A stretch of 64,000 nt of DNA from JBCBGF01 sp038526915 (GCA_038526915.1 JBCBGF010000006.1:140297-204296), one strand, 5' to 3'. Shown: positions 52,177-62,092, counted from the stretch's first letter. The notes: a model not told the origin generated them from the letters alone. Numbers and translations: made by a program.

Positions 52177-53330
52177 TGCAGCTTGCCGTCGCGACAGAAA
52201 ACCCGGCATCCGTGGCCGAAACCTATGTACGCCAACACATGCGTGCCCTGCTGCCTGGCCAAACCGTCGGAATTGCCCTTCACGGCACGCGCGATGACGT
52301 GCCTTTGGACATGCCGTTCTTCGTCCGTGGTCGTCGGTCCGGCGGATGGCCACAGCGCAAGGTTGCGTCAATCAGCGCGCTTGTCCGGTCAGGTTACGCT
52401 GCCGCCCTCAGCACAACTGAGGAAGCGGCGCTCTCCGCATTTCTGAAGGAACATAGCGTAAGCACACTGTTGGCTGAGTTCGGAACCACCGGTTTGGTGT
52501 TGCGACGGGTGGCAAAGTCCAACGGTCTGCGATTTGTCGTGAACTTTCATGGGTTTGACGCAACTGTCCTACCCAAGCGCCAGGATATCCGCCGCGCCTA
52601 CAAGCGTCTGGCGCGCGATGCGGATGCGTTCGTCTGCGGGAGCAATCACTTTGCGTCGATCCTGCATGCACTCGGCTTCCCGGCGGAAAAGGTGCACGTG
52701 ATCCCCTGCGGTGTTGATCCTGTGGCGTTTTCGGTGGGCGATCGCGACGGGCACACTGTACTGGGCGTCGGCCGCTTGACCGAAAAGAAGCGGCCCGATC
52801 TCACGATACGGGCGTTTGCTTTGGCCAAGGAAAAGGTTCCGCAGCTTCGGCTGGAATTGATCGGCGACGGTCCGAAGCGCGCCATGTGCGAAGATGTGAT
52901 CCGCGAAAAGGGGCTTGCGGGGTCGGTCACCTTGCATGGGGCCAAACCGCATGACGAGGTGCGCGCGGCAATGGCCCGCGCAAGTATCTTTGTCCAGCAT
53001 TCCATGACAGCCACGAACGGCGATCAGGAAAGCCAGGGTATTTCGTTAATCGAAGCGATGTCATCGGAACTGCCTGTGGTTGCCACGGATCACAACGGGT
53101 TTTCGGAAACAGTGGCCGATGGTGTCACCGGGATGCTCTCGCCCGAAGGCGACGTCGAAAAAATGGCGAACAACCTGGTCACGCTCGCATCCGATCCCGC
53201 CTTGCGCGTGGCCATGGGGGCGGCCGGTCGCGATCGTGTTGCGGCCCATTTTGACGCGGCCAAGACGACCGAGCGGCTGCGGGCCTTGCTGTTTCCGATG
53301 CAGGATTACGCGGTGAAGGCGGCGCAATGA
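52173..53330 (+). CDS. Family 4 glycosyltransferase (A)
   Basis: The 385-residue protein has a GT-B fold of family 4. The C-terminal donor domain has VLGVGRLTEKKRPDL, SVTLHGAKPHDEV, then the EX7E motif region ESQGISLIEAMSSELPVVATDHNGFSETV. The N-terminal domain includes FVVNFHGFDATVLPKRQDIRRAY, shown as VVNFHGFD. It overlaps both neighbours by 4 bp, consistent with tight translational coupling in the EPS operon. The donor is unknown. Confidence 0.85.
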   Translation: MMQLAVATENPASVAETYVRQHMRALLPGQTVGIALHGTRDDVPLDMPFFVRGRRSGGWPQRKVASISALVRSGYAAALSTTEEAALSAFLKEHSVSTLLAEFGTTGLVLRRVAKSNGLRFVVNFHGFDATVLPKRQDIRRAYKRLARDADAFVCGSNHFASILHALGFPAEKVHVIPCGVDPVAFSVGDRDGHTVLGVGRLTEKKRPDLTIRAFALAKEKVPQLRLELIGDGPKRAMCEDVIREKGLAGSVTLHGAKPHDEVRAAMARASIFVQHSMTATNGDQESQGISLIEAMSSELPVVATDHNGFSETVADGVTGMLSPEGDVEKMANNLVTLASDPALRVAMGAAGRDRVAAHFDAAKTTERLRALLFPMQDYAVKAAQ

Positions 53331-54634
53331 CAGGTGGGATGACATCAAACGGCGCAAAGGTGACCGACAAACCGATCCGTGTTGCGTTTGGGTCGGTGCC
53401 TAAGGATGGCGGGACGTTCACGTTCTATCGCAACAGCCGCCCGGCGCTGCGCGACCTGGGTGTTGACCTGCGGTGTGTGACCGTTGGCAAGGACCAAGCT
53501 GCCTTGGTCGACGACCGGTTTTGGGACGAGGGCTGTGTCCTTCTGGCTGAGACGGAACCCGATCTCAAGCGCCAGGCCATGGCGTTTTCAGACTGGTGCG
53601 ATGCCGAGGATATCGACACCGTCATTGGCGTGAACTCGCACGCAATCCTGTCGTCGATCCCGCACCTGTCGCCTCGTATCCGCACAATCGCGCGCTGTGC
53701 CAATGGGTTTGATGAAGGGTATCAGCTTACCCTTGTGGGCCGTGACCGGCTGATGCGGATCATCGCATTGGTGCCGAAACTGCGCGACGATTTGATCAAC
53801 ACCTATGGTGTCGATCCCGGTTTGATCGAGCTGATCCCGAACGGCGTGGATCCCACTAACTTCACAGCGGTCGCGCAGAGCCCGCGGGGTCAACGCGACT
53901 GCCTCGAACTGGGCTTTGTCGGGCGGCTGGAACATCGGCAAAAAGGGGTTTTGCACATTCCCGCCATCCTTGCGGGGCTGCGCGCGCGGGGCGTGCCGTA
54001 TCGCTTGCGGATAATCGGGCGTGGAAAGCACGAAGAGCAGCTTCGGGCCGATTTGGCCGATCAGATCGCAGATGGGTCCGTCGTGTTTCTAGGTTCGCAA
54101 CCCGCCGATGAAGTGGCCAGGTTTCTGGGTGATCTCGATATCTTTTTGTTCCCATCACATTTCGAGGGCTGCCCGAATGCGCTTCTGGAAGCTCTCATGG
54201 CCGGTGCGGTTCCGGCCAGCTGGCGGTTGCCCGGGATTACGGACTACATCATCGAAGATGGTGTGTACGGGCATCTTGCCGAGGTGGGCGACCATGAGGG
54301 CCTGTCCGCCGGTATTGCCGAATTGCACGCTGATCGTGAGCGGTTGCAAAGCATGTCGAAGAAAGCCGCCGAGGTGGCCATGACCCGGTTCCACAATCAG
54401 GTCTGTGCGGCGCGATATGTCGAGGTTTTCAAAAGCGTGCTTGCCGAACCTCTTCCGACCAGCGCGCCCGCGCCGTGGACACAGTTCCGCGCAGCCCAGG
54501 TCATTGCGCCGTCCCTACCGCATCGCCTGAGGTCCTATATCCAGCGGCGCTGGTTTGGTGGCAAACATGAGAACTTCGTCGTCGCTCCACCACCGCGCGC
54601 CGATGAGGTGTTGCAACGCGTTGGGTCCAAATGA
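53327..54634 (+). CDS. Family 4 glycosyltransferase (B)
   Basis: The 435-residue protein is a GT-B family 4 enzyme with an atypical N-terminal half (FGSVPKDGGTFTFYRN at the start). The donor domain carries LGFVGRLEHRQKGVLHIP, VVFLGSQPADEVARF and FPSHFEGCPNALLEALMAG, which includes the EX7E-like motif. The substrate is unknown. Overlaps of 4 bp on both sides place it firmly inside the EPS operon. The C-terminal 70 residues are basic and may help attach it to the membrane. Confidence 0.8.
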   Translation: MTGGMTSNGAKVTDKPIRVAFGSVPKDGGTFTFYRNSRPALRDLGVDLRCVTVGKDQAALVDDRFWDEGCVLLAETEPDLKRQAMAFSDWCDAEDIDTVIGVNSHAILSSIPHLSPRIRTIARCANGFDEGYQLTLVGRDRLMRIIALVPKLRDDLINTYGVDPGLIELIPNGVDPTNFTAVAQSPRGQRDCLELGFVGRLEHRQKGVLHIPAILAGLRARGVPYRLRIIGRGKHEEQLRADLADQIADGSVVFLGSQPADEVARFLGDLDIFLFPSHFEGCPNALLEALMAGAVPASWRLPGITDYIIEDGVYGHLAEVGDHEGLSAGIAELHADRERLQSMSKKAAEVAMTRFHNQVCAARYVEVFKSVLAEPLPTSAPAPWTQFRAAQVIAPSLPHRLRSYIQRRWFGGKHENFVVAPPPRADEVLQRVGSK

Positions 54635-55722
54635 GAATCCACCAGATCATCAACAGCTTCTCTGACAAGCGGGGTGGGGCGGAACGCATTGCCCGCCGCC
54701 TGCATCTGGGGTTGCGAGATCGCGGTTTTGAGGCCCGACTTGTCGCTATCGAAGACTGCGATGCATCTGGTGTTCCGGGGGCCGTGACGCTGGGCTTTCC
54801 AAGCGCCTACCATCCCGCCGCGCTGCTCGCCCTGCGCCGCTACGTCCGTGATAATGTGGCTGACGGTGATCTGGTGCATGTCCATCTCTTTCCCGCCAGC
54901 GCGCATGTTGCAGCGCTTTCGATGCTGGGCACTTTGCGGGCCGCGTGCGTCTTTACCGAACACAACACCTGGAACCGACGTCGATCCACTGTCATGGGCA
55001 GGATCGTGGACCGGATGGTCTACACTCGGTTTGAACGTGTGTTCGCCATCAGCGACGGGACCGCGGCAGAGCTGTTGCGGGACCGGCCGTATCTTCAGTC
55101 TCACGTTGATGTCGTAGAAAATGGTGCCGAACTGCGTTTCGATGCTGTGCCGGATCGCGGAGAAAAGGCTGCGGTTACGATCCTGGCCATCGGCCGCTTG
55201 GCGCCGCAGAAGAATTTCGGGGCGCTTCTTAACGCATTGGCCGGTCTTCCTGATGCGGCGTTCAACTGCGTGATCCTGGGGGAAGGGGACCTGCGCGGGG
55301 AGCTTGAAAACGAGCGCGATGCGCTGGGTCTTGGGGATAATGTCCGGTTGCCGGGCCACGTGGCCGACACCACGCAGTACTTGTCGGAGGCAGATATTTT
55401 CGTGGTCCCGTCACTTTGGGAAGGATTCGGTCTTGTCGCCGTTGAGGCCATGAATGCCGGCCTGCCCGTTGTGGCCGCCGATGTGCCGGGCCTGCGCGAG
55501 ATTGTGGGGCGCAGCACCGACTGCGCGCGGCTTGTTGACCCCAGCGACCCTGCTTCGATCCGTTCTGCCATTGCGGATTTGATGGCAGACCCCGAACGAC
55601 GCAAGATCATGGGAGCGAACGGCTTTGCGCGCGCGACTCATTTCTCGACGGAAAAGATGGTCGAACGCCACATCGCTGCGTATCAAGATCTGATAGGAGG
55701 GTCTCTTGCGCGCGCCTGGTAA
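54631..55722 (+). CDS. Family 4 glycosyltransferase (C)
   Basis: The 363-residue enzyme has the usual GT4 features: IINSFSDKRGGAERIARRLH at its start (acceptor side), CVFTEHNTWNRRRS, ILAIGRLAPQKNFGALL and FVVPSLWEGFGLVAVEAMNAGLPVVAADVPG, shown as PSLWEGFGLVAVEAMNAG, with the EX7E motif. It overlaps the previous gene by 4 bp and the polymerase gene by 17 bp. The sugar and linkage are unknown. Confidence 0.85.
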   Translation: MRIHQIINSFSDKRGGAERIARRLHLGLRDRGFEARLVAIEDCDASGVPGAVTLGFPSAYHPAALLALRRYVRDNVADGDLVHVHLFPASAHVAALSMLGTLRAACVFTEHNTWNRRRSTVMGRIVDRMVYTRFERVFAISDGTAAELLRDRPYLQSHVDVVENGAELRFDAVPDRGEKAAVTILAIGRLAPQKNFGALLNALAGLPDAAFNCVILGEGDLRGELENERDALGLGDNVRLPGHVADTTQYLSEADIFVVPSLWEGFGLVAVEAMNAGLPVVAADVPGLREIVGRSTDCARLVDPSDPASIRSAIADLMADPERRKIMGANGFARATHFSTEKMVERHIAAYQDLIGGSLARAW

Positions 55723-57088
55723 ACAGATTTCTGCAACCCCCGGCATCGGTTGGTTTGCTCTTTTCGTGTTCATCCTGACAGCCGTCCCGCGGCTGAGCGT
55801 CAAGGTCGGGCCGGTGCCGATCTATTTTATCGATCTCTTGATTGGCATCATGCTTTGCATGGCGCTGACCCGGCCAAAGTTTCCCGGTACGCATCGGCCG
55901 TTTGCGATGTTGATCGGATTGATCTTTTGTTTTGCCATCGCTGGCGAAATCGCAGGTCTTGCGTCGGGCGCGCCGCTTCTTGAGACCATATACATCGTCG
56001 GGCGCACGACCCTGGCGTTTTCGGTCTTTTTCATCACCACGCAGTTTATTCGCAACGCCAAAGACCTTGAGATCATTCTTAAAGCGGCGGTTTTAGGGGT
56101 GATCATCACCGCGAGCCTGATGATCCTCACGTCGCTGCCGCAAACCCGCGTTGCGGTGACAAGCACCATCTTTTCGATCCCCAGCCTTGAACCCGCGGCA
56201 AGCACTGTTGCCGACAGTTACCTTGACTCAGGCGACGGCGGGGTGCGCGGGCGGACACTGGTCGGTGTGTCCATTCTTGGGGCTACGTTCCTCAATATCC
56301 TCTGGCCCCAGGCCGCCCTTTTGCTGAGATGGCCCGTGTCGATCGGATATTGGCGCTGGATCGCGATGGCCGCTTGCATGCTTGCCCCGATGGGGGTGCT
56401 GATGAGCTATTCGCGTGGCCCTATTCTCGGGGCTGTTTTGTTGATCGTGGCTGCGCTGATCCTAGGGGTCTCGCGCGTGCGTCGGGGGATCCTATTCCCA
56501 GTTGCGATGAGCGTCGCACTGGTGGCCGTGGTTGGCGTCGGGTCGCAGCTGTTCTTCTTCGATCGTTTGACCAACCGAACCGAAGCCATCTTCGACGATC
56601 CGGCCGCGGATGAGCGCGAAAGCGAACGTTTGTATGCGTATACCGAACCCTTCCAACATGTCATGGAACATCCGCGCTTCCTTGTAATTGGCGAAGGAAA
56701 CACGCTTCCACAAACCGGTAGACCTGCCGAGAAACATGGTAAGGCGACGCATGCCGTCTTTGCTGCAGGCTATTACGCTTACGGCATGATCGCCGCGTTC
56801 CTGATTTGGTTTTTGCTTCTCAAGGCGCTCTACGTGGCCAACCGCCACCGGGTTCGTGTCAAAGGCACTGTGTCTGAGTTACAGGCACAGGCGCTCACCC
56901 TGTCCGTCGTTGCGGTGCTGCCCTGGGCGGTGTTCGGTCATGCGATCGTATCGACGCCCCGCGGCACGATGATTTTCTTCCTCGTGATTGGTCTCGTTGC
57001 CGTGCTCAGCCGTCTTCCCAACAAAACTGCGTCCCAGCAGCCCAAAAGGCCCGTGCGTTATGCCCACCGTCGCTATTCTCCTGTCTGA
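55706..57088 (+). CDS. O-antigen ligase/polymerase family membrane protein (Wzy-like)
   Basis: The 460-residue protein has about 11-12 transmembrane helices and a large periplasmic loop (about residues 290-355). That layout and the segment FLVIGEGNTLPQTGRPAEKHGKATHAVFAAGYYAYGM, with key phrases IGEGNTLP and HAVFAAGYYAYG, fit Wzy/WaaL-type enzymes. As it lies within an EPS locus it is probably the polymerase of repeat units. The start is TTG; an AGGAGG sits six bases upstream, and the frame overlaps the previous gene by 17 bp, so expression is coupled. It ends inside the next sulfotransferase gene by 29 bp. Confidence 0.82.
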   Translation: MRAPGKQISATPGIGWFALFVFILTAVPRLSVKVGPVPIYFIDLLIGIMLCMALTRPKFPGTHRPFAMLIGLIFCFAIAGEIAGLASGAPLLETIYIVGRTTLAFSVFFITTQFIRNAKDLEIILKAAVLGVIITASLMILTSLPQTRVAVTSTIFSIPSLEPAASTVADSYLDSGDGGVRGRTLVGVSILGATFLNILWPQAALLLRWPVSIGYWRWIAMAACMLAPMGVLMSYSRGPILGAVLLIVAALILGVSRVRRGILFPVAMSVALVAVVGVGSQLFFFDRLTNRTEAIFDDPAADERESERLYAYTEPFQHVMEHPRFLVIGEGNTLPQTGRPAEKHGKATHAVFAAGYYAYGMIAAFLIWFLLLKALYVANRHRVRVKGTVSELQAQALTLSVVAVLPWAVFGHAIVSTPRGTMIFFLVIGLVAVLSRLPNKTASQQPKRPVRYAHRRYSPV

Positions 57089-57986
57089 CAAGCGCTCGGG
57101 CTCGACCATGCTCCAGACAGAGCTGTGTCGGCATTCCGGGATTCAGCATGTTGAGACGTCTCCGCATACCTACTCCGAGACGCATTACTGGCTGATGGCC
57201 GCGGTCTTGCTGGGCCGGTCCAACCATCTCTTCGCAGGTCGCAAGACTTATGAGGGCTATGGCAGCCGCGCGGATGCCCGCGCGTTGTTGCTGCGTTTGG
57301 TCACCGAGAACGTGCCTGACTTTCAGGTGCCCACCACTGATGAAGACCTTGTCTTTGCGGGGTGGGAGGCCCTGTGTGATCGCTTCGGCCATACGGTTTT
57401 CTTTGAGAAATCGCCGCAGTTTCTGGCGCACTGGGGGGCGCTGGATCTGTTGCTGGAATGGATTGGTCGTACCGAGCACACGGTGAAGATCATCGGGCTT
57501 GTGCGCAATCCGATGGCCGTTCTCTATTCGGCGCGGAACCTGTTTGGCACGGACCCTGACGTGCGCCAATTCGCGTGGCTCCATGCCTATAAAAACCTTC
57601 TGGCGTTCGAGGCCTTGGTCCCCGACGGAACCTACATGCGGGCCAGATACGAAGACGTGGCCGCCGATCCGCACGCCTTCTTTGGCGCGTTTCAGGACTT
57701 TCTCGGTGTCGCGCGGGAACAACAGGTGGGCGAGGCGGTCCACACCGGCTCGTTCGAGAAGTGGCGCAACGATCCAAGCTTTGGCCCGATAGCCGACTCT
57801 GCGGTTATCCGGCTTGCCGCGCATTTCGGCTACGACCGCGAGGATTTCAAATTCGATACAGTACACGCGGCCCCGCAGACCCCGCCCGAGACGCCACAAA
57901 GCGCGACCAAGCTGTGGGTTGCGCGGCAACGTTACCGTGTCTTGCGGCCCGCAGTGATGCGCGTCCGGTCGATGCTGCGGAAATAA
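57060..57986 (+). CDS. Sulfotransferase family protein 2
   Basis: The 308-residue protein has the PAPS-binding start ILLSDKRSGSTMLQTEL (residues 6-22), and the 3'-phosphate region IGLVRNPMAVLYSARNLF near residue 145. A catalytic-like His or Glu region is not evident, which is usual for these diverse enzymes. The ATG at 57060 begins the P-loop-like part; upstream codons overlap the polymerase gene and look non-coding. The overlap of 29 bp with the polymerase gene is long. It is the second sulfotransferase in the locus and supports a sulfated product. Confidence 0.78.
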   Translation: MPTVAILLSDKRSGSTMLQTELCRHSGIQHVETSPHTYSETHYWLMAAVLLGRSNHLFAGRKTYEGYGSRADARALLLRLVTENVPDFQVPTTDEDLVFAGWEALCDRFGHTVFFEKSPQFLAHWGALDLLLEWIGRTEHTVKIIGLVRNPMAVLYSARNLFGTDPDVRQFAWLHAYKNLLAFEALVPDGTYMRARYEDVAADPHAFFGAFQDFLGVAREQQVGEAVHTGSFEKWRNDPSFGPIADSAVIRLAAHFGYDREDFKFDTVHAAPQTPPETPQSATKLWVARQRYRVLRPAVMRVRSMLRK

Positions 57987-58003
57987 AGTGGCCGAGGTGA
58001 CCG

Positions 58004-58819
58004 ATGACCCAAGATCGTAGCGTATCCATCTCGGCAATAGCCATTTGCAAAAACGAAGAGGTCGATCTTCCGGGCCTCATCGCCAACGTGCAGGACTGGG
58101 CGGACGAACTGATTGTCATTGATGACGAGTCGACCGACCGTAGCCATGAAATCCTTCAGGCTGCCGGGGACCATGTGCGATGCATCGTGCATCCGATGAC
58201 CGAAGACGGCTATGCCGGCCAGCGCAACGCGGGCATAGCGGCGGCGACCGGGGATTGGTTGCTGCATCTGGACTGCGACGAACGTGTCCCGGCTGACCTG
58301 CGCGCTGAAATACTCGCAAGCGTGGCCTCCACCGATCTGCGCGCGTTTCGCTATCGCCGTCTGAACTTTTTCCTCCACCGACCGGTTCTCAACGGTGGAT
58401 GGGCGTCGTGGAACAATCCGCAATTGGCGCGTCGGGGATATCACCGATTTGAAGGCAATTTGCATGAGCGGTGCGTGATCGACGGGGGCGAGGCGCATAT
58501 CGGCCAGCTGACCCACAAGATGCTGCACCTCAACGATGCAAGCTTTGCTGAACGTATCGACAAGAGCAACCGCTACGTCGCGATGAACGCCGCACGCGAT
58601 CTGGACGCTGGTAAGGCTGTGACGGGCCCAAGGATTTTCGGAGCGGCTGTCGCCACCTTTGCCAAGAAGTACATTTTGCAGCGCGGGTTTCTCGACGGCA
58701 CCGTTGGTTTGATCGCCGCGATGCATGCGGCCACGGCCGTCTTCCGGGAACGGGCGCTGGTCTGGGATCGGCAGAATGCAATTGACCGTGCCGATCTTGA
58801 GAAATTGGCCCATGACTGA
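58004..58819 (+). CDS. Family 2 glycosyltransferase (WaaE/KdtX-like)
   Basis: The 271-residue protein is a GT-A family 2 enzyme of the WaaE/LgtF-like group. It has AIAICKNEEVDLPGLIANV, shown as AIAICKNEEVDL, VIDDESTDRSHEI, GDWLLHLDCDERVP with the DxD motif, and RRLNFFLHRPVLNGGW. The C-terminal part has a basic, His-rich segment but no strong transmembrane helix. In lipopolysaccharide cores relatives add beta-glucose to heptose. The gene is 17 bp after the second sulfotransferase and overlaps the next GT2 gene by 8 bp. Confidence 0.85.
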   Translation: MTQDRSVSISAIAICKNEEVDLPGLIANVQDWADELIVIDDESTDRSHEILQAAGDHVRCIVHPMTEDGYAGQRNAGIAAATGDWLLHLDCDERVPADLRAEILASVASTDLRAFRYRRLNFFLHRPVLNGGWASWNNPQLARRGYHRFEGNLHERCVIDGGEAHIGQLTHKMLHLNDASFAERIDKSNRYVAMNAARDLDAGKAVTGPRIFGAAVATFAKKYILQRGFLDGTVGLIAAMHAATAVFRERALVWDRQNAIDRADLEKLAHD

Positions 58820-59819
58820 CGTGGGGGAAACTCAGACCAGTGCTGCGTCGCTTGGGCCCTTGGTTTCGGTCGTGATCCCGACCTACAACCGGGCACACCT
58901 GCTCGCAGACGCGTTGCAGAGCGTAGCTGCGCAAACCTGGCGCCCGCTTGAGGTCATCGTTGTGGATGACGGATCCACTGACGACACGCGCGCTGTTTTC
59001 GATAGGTGGGCCGCTGGATCCGGTCCCGACATCACGGCGCGGTTCGAGGAACAGGAACACCAGGGGGGCAACGCGGCCCGTAACCTCGGGATATCTAAGG
59101 CCCAAGGAGATTTCGTGGCCTTCCTTGACAGCGATGACCTTTGGAAACCTTCAAAAATCGCGCGTCAAATAGAGGGGCTGATCGCCCGCCGAGACGCCGG
59201 TGCCTCTTACTGCGGGATCGAAGAGGTTGAGATCGGCAGCGATGCGGCCCCATACAACCCAACGCGGCCCTATCCCGAAGGTGATATCTCCAAACTGCTT
59301 TTGGTCAGCGATGTGACCGCACCGACGTCCTGCTATGTCGTGGCCCGGTCCGTTCTGGAGGCGGCCGGTGGCTTCGACGAAGCATTGCGCGCGCGTCAGG
59401 ACTGGGACCTTTGGATTAGGGTGTCGCTTGCGACGCAAATCCTTGCCGTGCCAGAGGCGCTGACGGTCCTCAGAAACCATTCTGGCCCGCGCACAATATC
59501 CGATCCCCAGCGTGAGCTGACGGCACATCAGGCGATACTGGCGAAGTATGCATCGCAGCGAAAGCAAGCTGGGCGGCGGGTGGAACGGGGAGCCATGTCT
59601 GCCTTTCACCGGCGCGCCGGGCGTGTGAACTTCCACCACATCAAGAACACGAAGGCAGCGGTCGGCCACTATCTGCGGGCGATCTGGTGGTCACCGCTCA
59701 CCATGAACAACTATTTTGCGCTGGTCGGCACCGTCTTGCCGGCCCAAGGCCGAAAACGATTGAACAGGGCTTGGAACGCCGTGTTCGGGCGAACCGGCCT
59801 GCGCATAAGCAGCCATTGA
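58812..59819 (+). CDS. Family 2 glycosyltransferase (EPS)
   Basis: The 335-residue protein has a GT-A fold: VSVVIPTYNRAHLLADAL, VIVVDDGSTDDTR, ARNLGISKAQGDFVAFLDSDDLW (shown as FVAFLDSDDLW) with the DxD motif, and ARQDWDLWIRVSL with the catalytic Asp. The ATG at 58812 is inside the end of the previous gene (8-bp overlap); the longer upstream frame is non-coding. The acceptor is unknown. Confidence 0.87.
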   Translation: MTDVGETQTSAASLGPLVSVVIPTYNRAHLLADALQSVAAQTWRPLEVIVVDDGSTDDTRAVFDRWAAGSGPDITARFEEQEHQGGNAARNLGISKAQGDFVAFLDSDDLWKPSKIARQIEGLIARRDAGASYCGIEEVEIGSDAAPYNPTRPYPEGDISKLLLVSDVTAPTSCYVVARSVLEAAGGFDEALRARQDWDLWIRVSLATQILAVPEALTVLRNHSGPRTISDPQRELTAHQAILAKYASQRKQAGRRVERGAMSAFHRRAGRVNFHHIKNTKAAVGHYLRAIWWSPLTMNNYFALVGTVLPAQGRKRLNRAWNAVFGRTGLRISSH

Positions 59820-59828
59820 TTGGTTCAG

Positions 59829-60959
59829 ATGGGTACCGTTCTTCAGTTTTCCAACCAGTTCGCTTCGGCTGACGGCCACGGGATCGCGCGGTATTCGCGC
59901 GAAATGCATGCCGCTATGGTCGATCACACGGATTGGACGATTACGCCTGTTGCGGGGTGGTCAAATCTGCCACCCGCGAAACTTGAACGGCTCAAGCAAA
60001 CCAGCGGGCTGAAGCTGACTGGCCTGGGGCGGCGCGCCACGCCACTCCTTTGGACCTATCTCGATTGGCCGACGGTCGAGGCGCGCGTGGACCGCGACGC
60101 GGATATTGTCCACGCCATGTCTCTGGGCTACCCGATTGCGACGCGCAAACCCTATGTCGTTACCGTGCATGATCTTGGGCCTCTGACCCATCCCGAATAC
60201 TTCAGCAACACCCGGCCCTGGGTGATGGAGCGGTCTTTGCGCCAAGCCGAACAGCGCGCCGCGGCAATTGTCTGCGTGTCACAATCGACCGCAGATGAAG
60301 TTACCTCGTATTTGGGGGCAGGGGTCAGCGACCGCTTACACGTCGTTGGTGAAGGCGTGTCGGGCGAGTTCTTTGACCCCGTGCCTGCGCCCGATTTCTC
60401 AGACCTGGACCTGCCGCCTGATGGCGTGCCCTTCATCCTATCCGCGGGCAAAATGAGCCCTCGCAAAAACTTGCAAGGGGTTGTGCGCGGCCTGCGCAAG
60501 ATCTGCGACGAGGTTCCGCATCATCTGGTCATTGTGGGCGGGCGCGGCTGGGATTGGGATGTCCTGGACCGCGAACTTCAGTCACCAGAGGTGCGTGAAC
60601 GGGTGCATGTGAATGGCTTTGTAACAGACGAACAGTTGCGCGCGCTCTACGGGCGTGCCGCCGCTTATATCCATCCTTCGCTCTACGAAGGGTTCGGGCT
60701 GACGGTCCTCGAGGCGATGGCCGCCGGTGCGCCTGTCATTGCATCGCGGACCACGTCGCTACCAGAAGTCGCCGGAGATGCCGCGATCCTGATCGATCCC
60801 ACGGATGATAATGGCCTGGCCCAGGCCATGCTTGATATCCTAACGGACGAACACCGGGCGCAGACTCTGGTCGCAAAAGGCAAGGCTCGCGCCGCCAGCT
60901 TTCAATGGTCTGACTGCGCCAAGGCCATGGCTGCGCTTTATGACGGTGTGCTGTCATGA
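59829..60959 (+). CDS. Family 4 glycosyltransferase (D)
   Basis: The 376-residue protein has FSNQFASADGHGIARYSREMH at its start (acceptor half), VTVHDLGPLTHPEYF, FILSAGKMSPRKNLQGVV, RVHVNGFVTDEQLRALY and IHPSLYEGFGLTVLEAMAAGAPVIA, in which EGFGLTVLE is the EX7E motif. It resembles mannosyltransferases of the WbaZ type. The first ATG (59829) was chosen over a TTG nine bases earlier. It overlaps the next gene by 4 bp. Confidence 0.85.
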   Translation: MGTVLQFSNQFASADGHGIARYSREMHAAMVDHTDWTITPVAGWSNLPPAKLERLKQTSGLKLTGLGRRATPLLWTYLDWPTVEARVDRDADIVHAMSLGYPIATRKPYVVTVHDLGPLTHPEYFSNTRPWVMERSLRQAEQRAAAIVCVSQSTADEVTSYLGAGVSDRLHVVGEGVSGEFFDPVPAPDFSDLDLPPDGVPFILSAGKMSPRKNLQGVVRGLRKICDEVPHHLVIVGGRGWDWDVLDRELQSPEVRERVHVNGFVTDEQLRALYGRAAAYIHPSLYEGFGLTVLEAMAAGAPVIASRTTSLPEVAGDAAILIDPTDDNGLAQAMLDILTDEHRAQTLVAKGKARAASFQWSDCAKAMAALYDGVLS

Positions 60960-62092
60960 CCGGGCGGTACGATGTGATCTTCCGGTCCGCAAAACCAATG
61001 CTGGGCTATGGGACGACTGAGATCCGCTGCGTCCAACCGATGCAGTTCCTACGCGCGACGGGTCTGTCTGCGGACGCAGGCAGCATATATGAAAACGGGC
61101 TGCCCCCTTGCCGGGTGCTTGTCCTTCACCGCGTTCCACTGGACGCCGTGACCCAACGCGCCATACACCTTGCCCGCGCCTATGGGGCGGCGATCGTCTA
61201 TGACACGGATGACTTCATCTCAACGTCAGACGGTCGTGACTGGGATCCCGGAATTGCGGCTGCCATGCGCGCGGTCGATCTGGTCAGCGTGTCTGGGCCC
61301 GCACTTGCTGAACGGGTGGCCAAACTTAGCTTGGAAACGGTCACCATGCGGGCAAAGCTATCTGATATGTTGCTGGAAACGGCCCGCCGCGCAGCATCCA
61401 CCGAAAGACCGTCCGACAAGGTCGTCCTTGGGTACTTCAGCGGCTCGGCCCACCACGATGCAGACTTCGATCTCGTCGCCCCCCAGCTTGCCCAGGTCTT
61501 GAAGGAGTTTCCGGAGACACACCTCGCTCTTGGGGGCAAACTCAGCGTCGGCTCGGAGCTTGCAGAATTTGGGGCCCGCGTCTCTTTCGCGCCGTTTCGG
61601 CCCTATGCCGAGTTTGTAGCGCTTCTGGGCGGGATCGACATCAATCTGGCACCGCTGGACCTGACATCGTCGCTCGCCCAGTGCCGGAGTGATCTGAAAT
61701 TCATCGAAGCCGCCGCGTTCGGCGTCCCAACGGTTGCGTCCCCATCACCGGCCTACTGCGCGTCGCTTGAAGACGGCGTGTCTGGCTTTATCGCGCAAGA
61801 CGACGAATGGTACGCGAAGCTTGCGCATTTGGTGGGCGAACCGACGCTACGCGTTTCGATGGGGGCAGCCGCGCGCGATTACGTTATGCGCGAGGCATCG
61901 CCCGAAGCCGGACAAGCAGAGTGGCGCGCACTCTTTGACCGGATGTGCCCGCCTCCCGCGGAAACCCGCCTGCTGGCCGCGCTGCCTGCCCAGCTCGGCC
62001 TTCGGATCGCGCAGGCCCGCCGGGGTGGGCGACGGCAGTTGAAGGGAATGCTCCAGGACTTGCCGTTCCCGCGCGCACGGGCGCGCCACTAG
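60956..62092 (+). CDS. Glycosyltransferase, GT4-like with divergent N-terminus
   Basis: The 378-residue protein has a GT-B-like C-terminal half with VVLGYFSGSAHHDADF, THLALGGKLSVGSEL, FAPFRPYAEFVALL, and DLKFIEAAAFGVPTVASPSPAYCASLEDG, shown as KFIEAAAFGVPTVASP. The N-terminal half has a DTDD motif in VYDTDDFIST, as found in proteins of GT4-like families with fused sugar-binding halves. The last 40 residues are strongly basic. It overlaps the previous gene by 4 bp. The sugar is unknown. Confidence 0.78.
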   Translation: MTGRYDVIFRSAKPMLGYGTTEIRCVQPMQFLRATGLSADAGSIYENGLPPCRVLVLHRVPLDAVTQRAIHLARAYGAAIVYDTDDFISTSDGRDWDPGIAAAMRAVDLVSVSGPALAERVAKLSLETVTMRAKLSDMLLETARRAASTERPSDKVVLGYFSGSAHHDADFDLVAPQLAQVLKEFPETHLALGGKLSVGSELAEFGARVSFAPFRPYAEFVALLGGIDINLAPLDLTSSLAQCRSDLKFIEAAAFGVPTVASPSPAYCASLEDGVSGFIAQDDEWYAKLAHLVGEPTLRVSMGAAARDYVMREASPEAGQAEWRALFDRMCPPPAETRLLAALPAQLGLRIAQARRGGRRQLKGMLQDLPFPRARARH

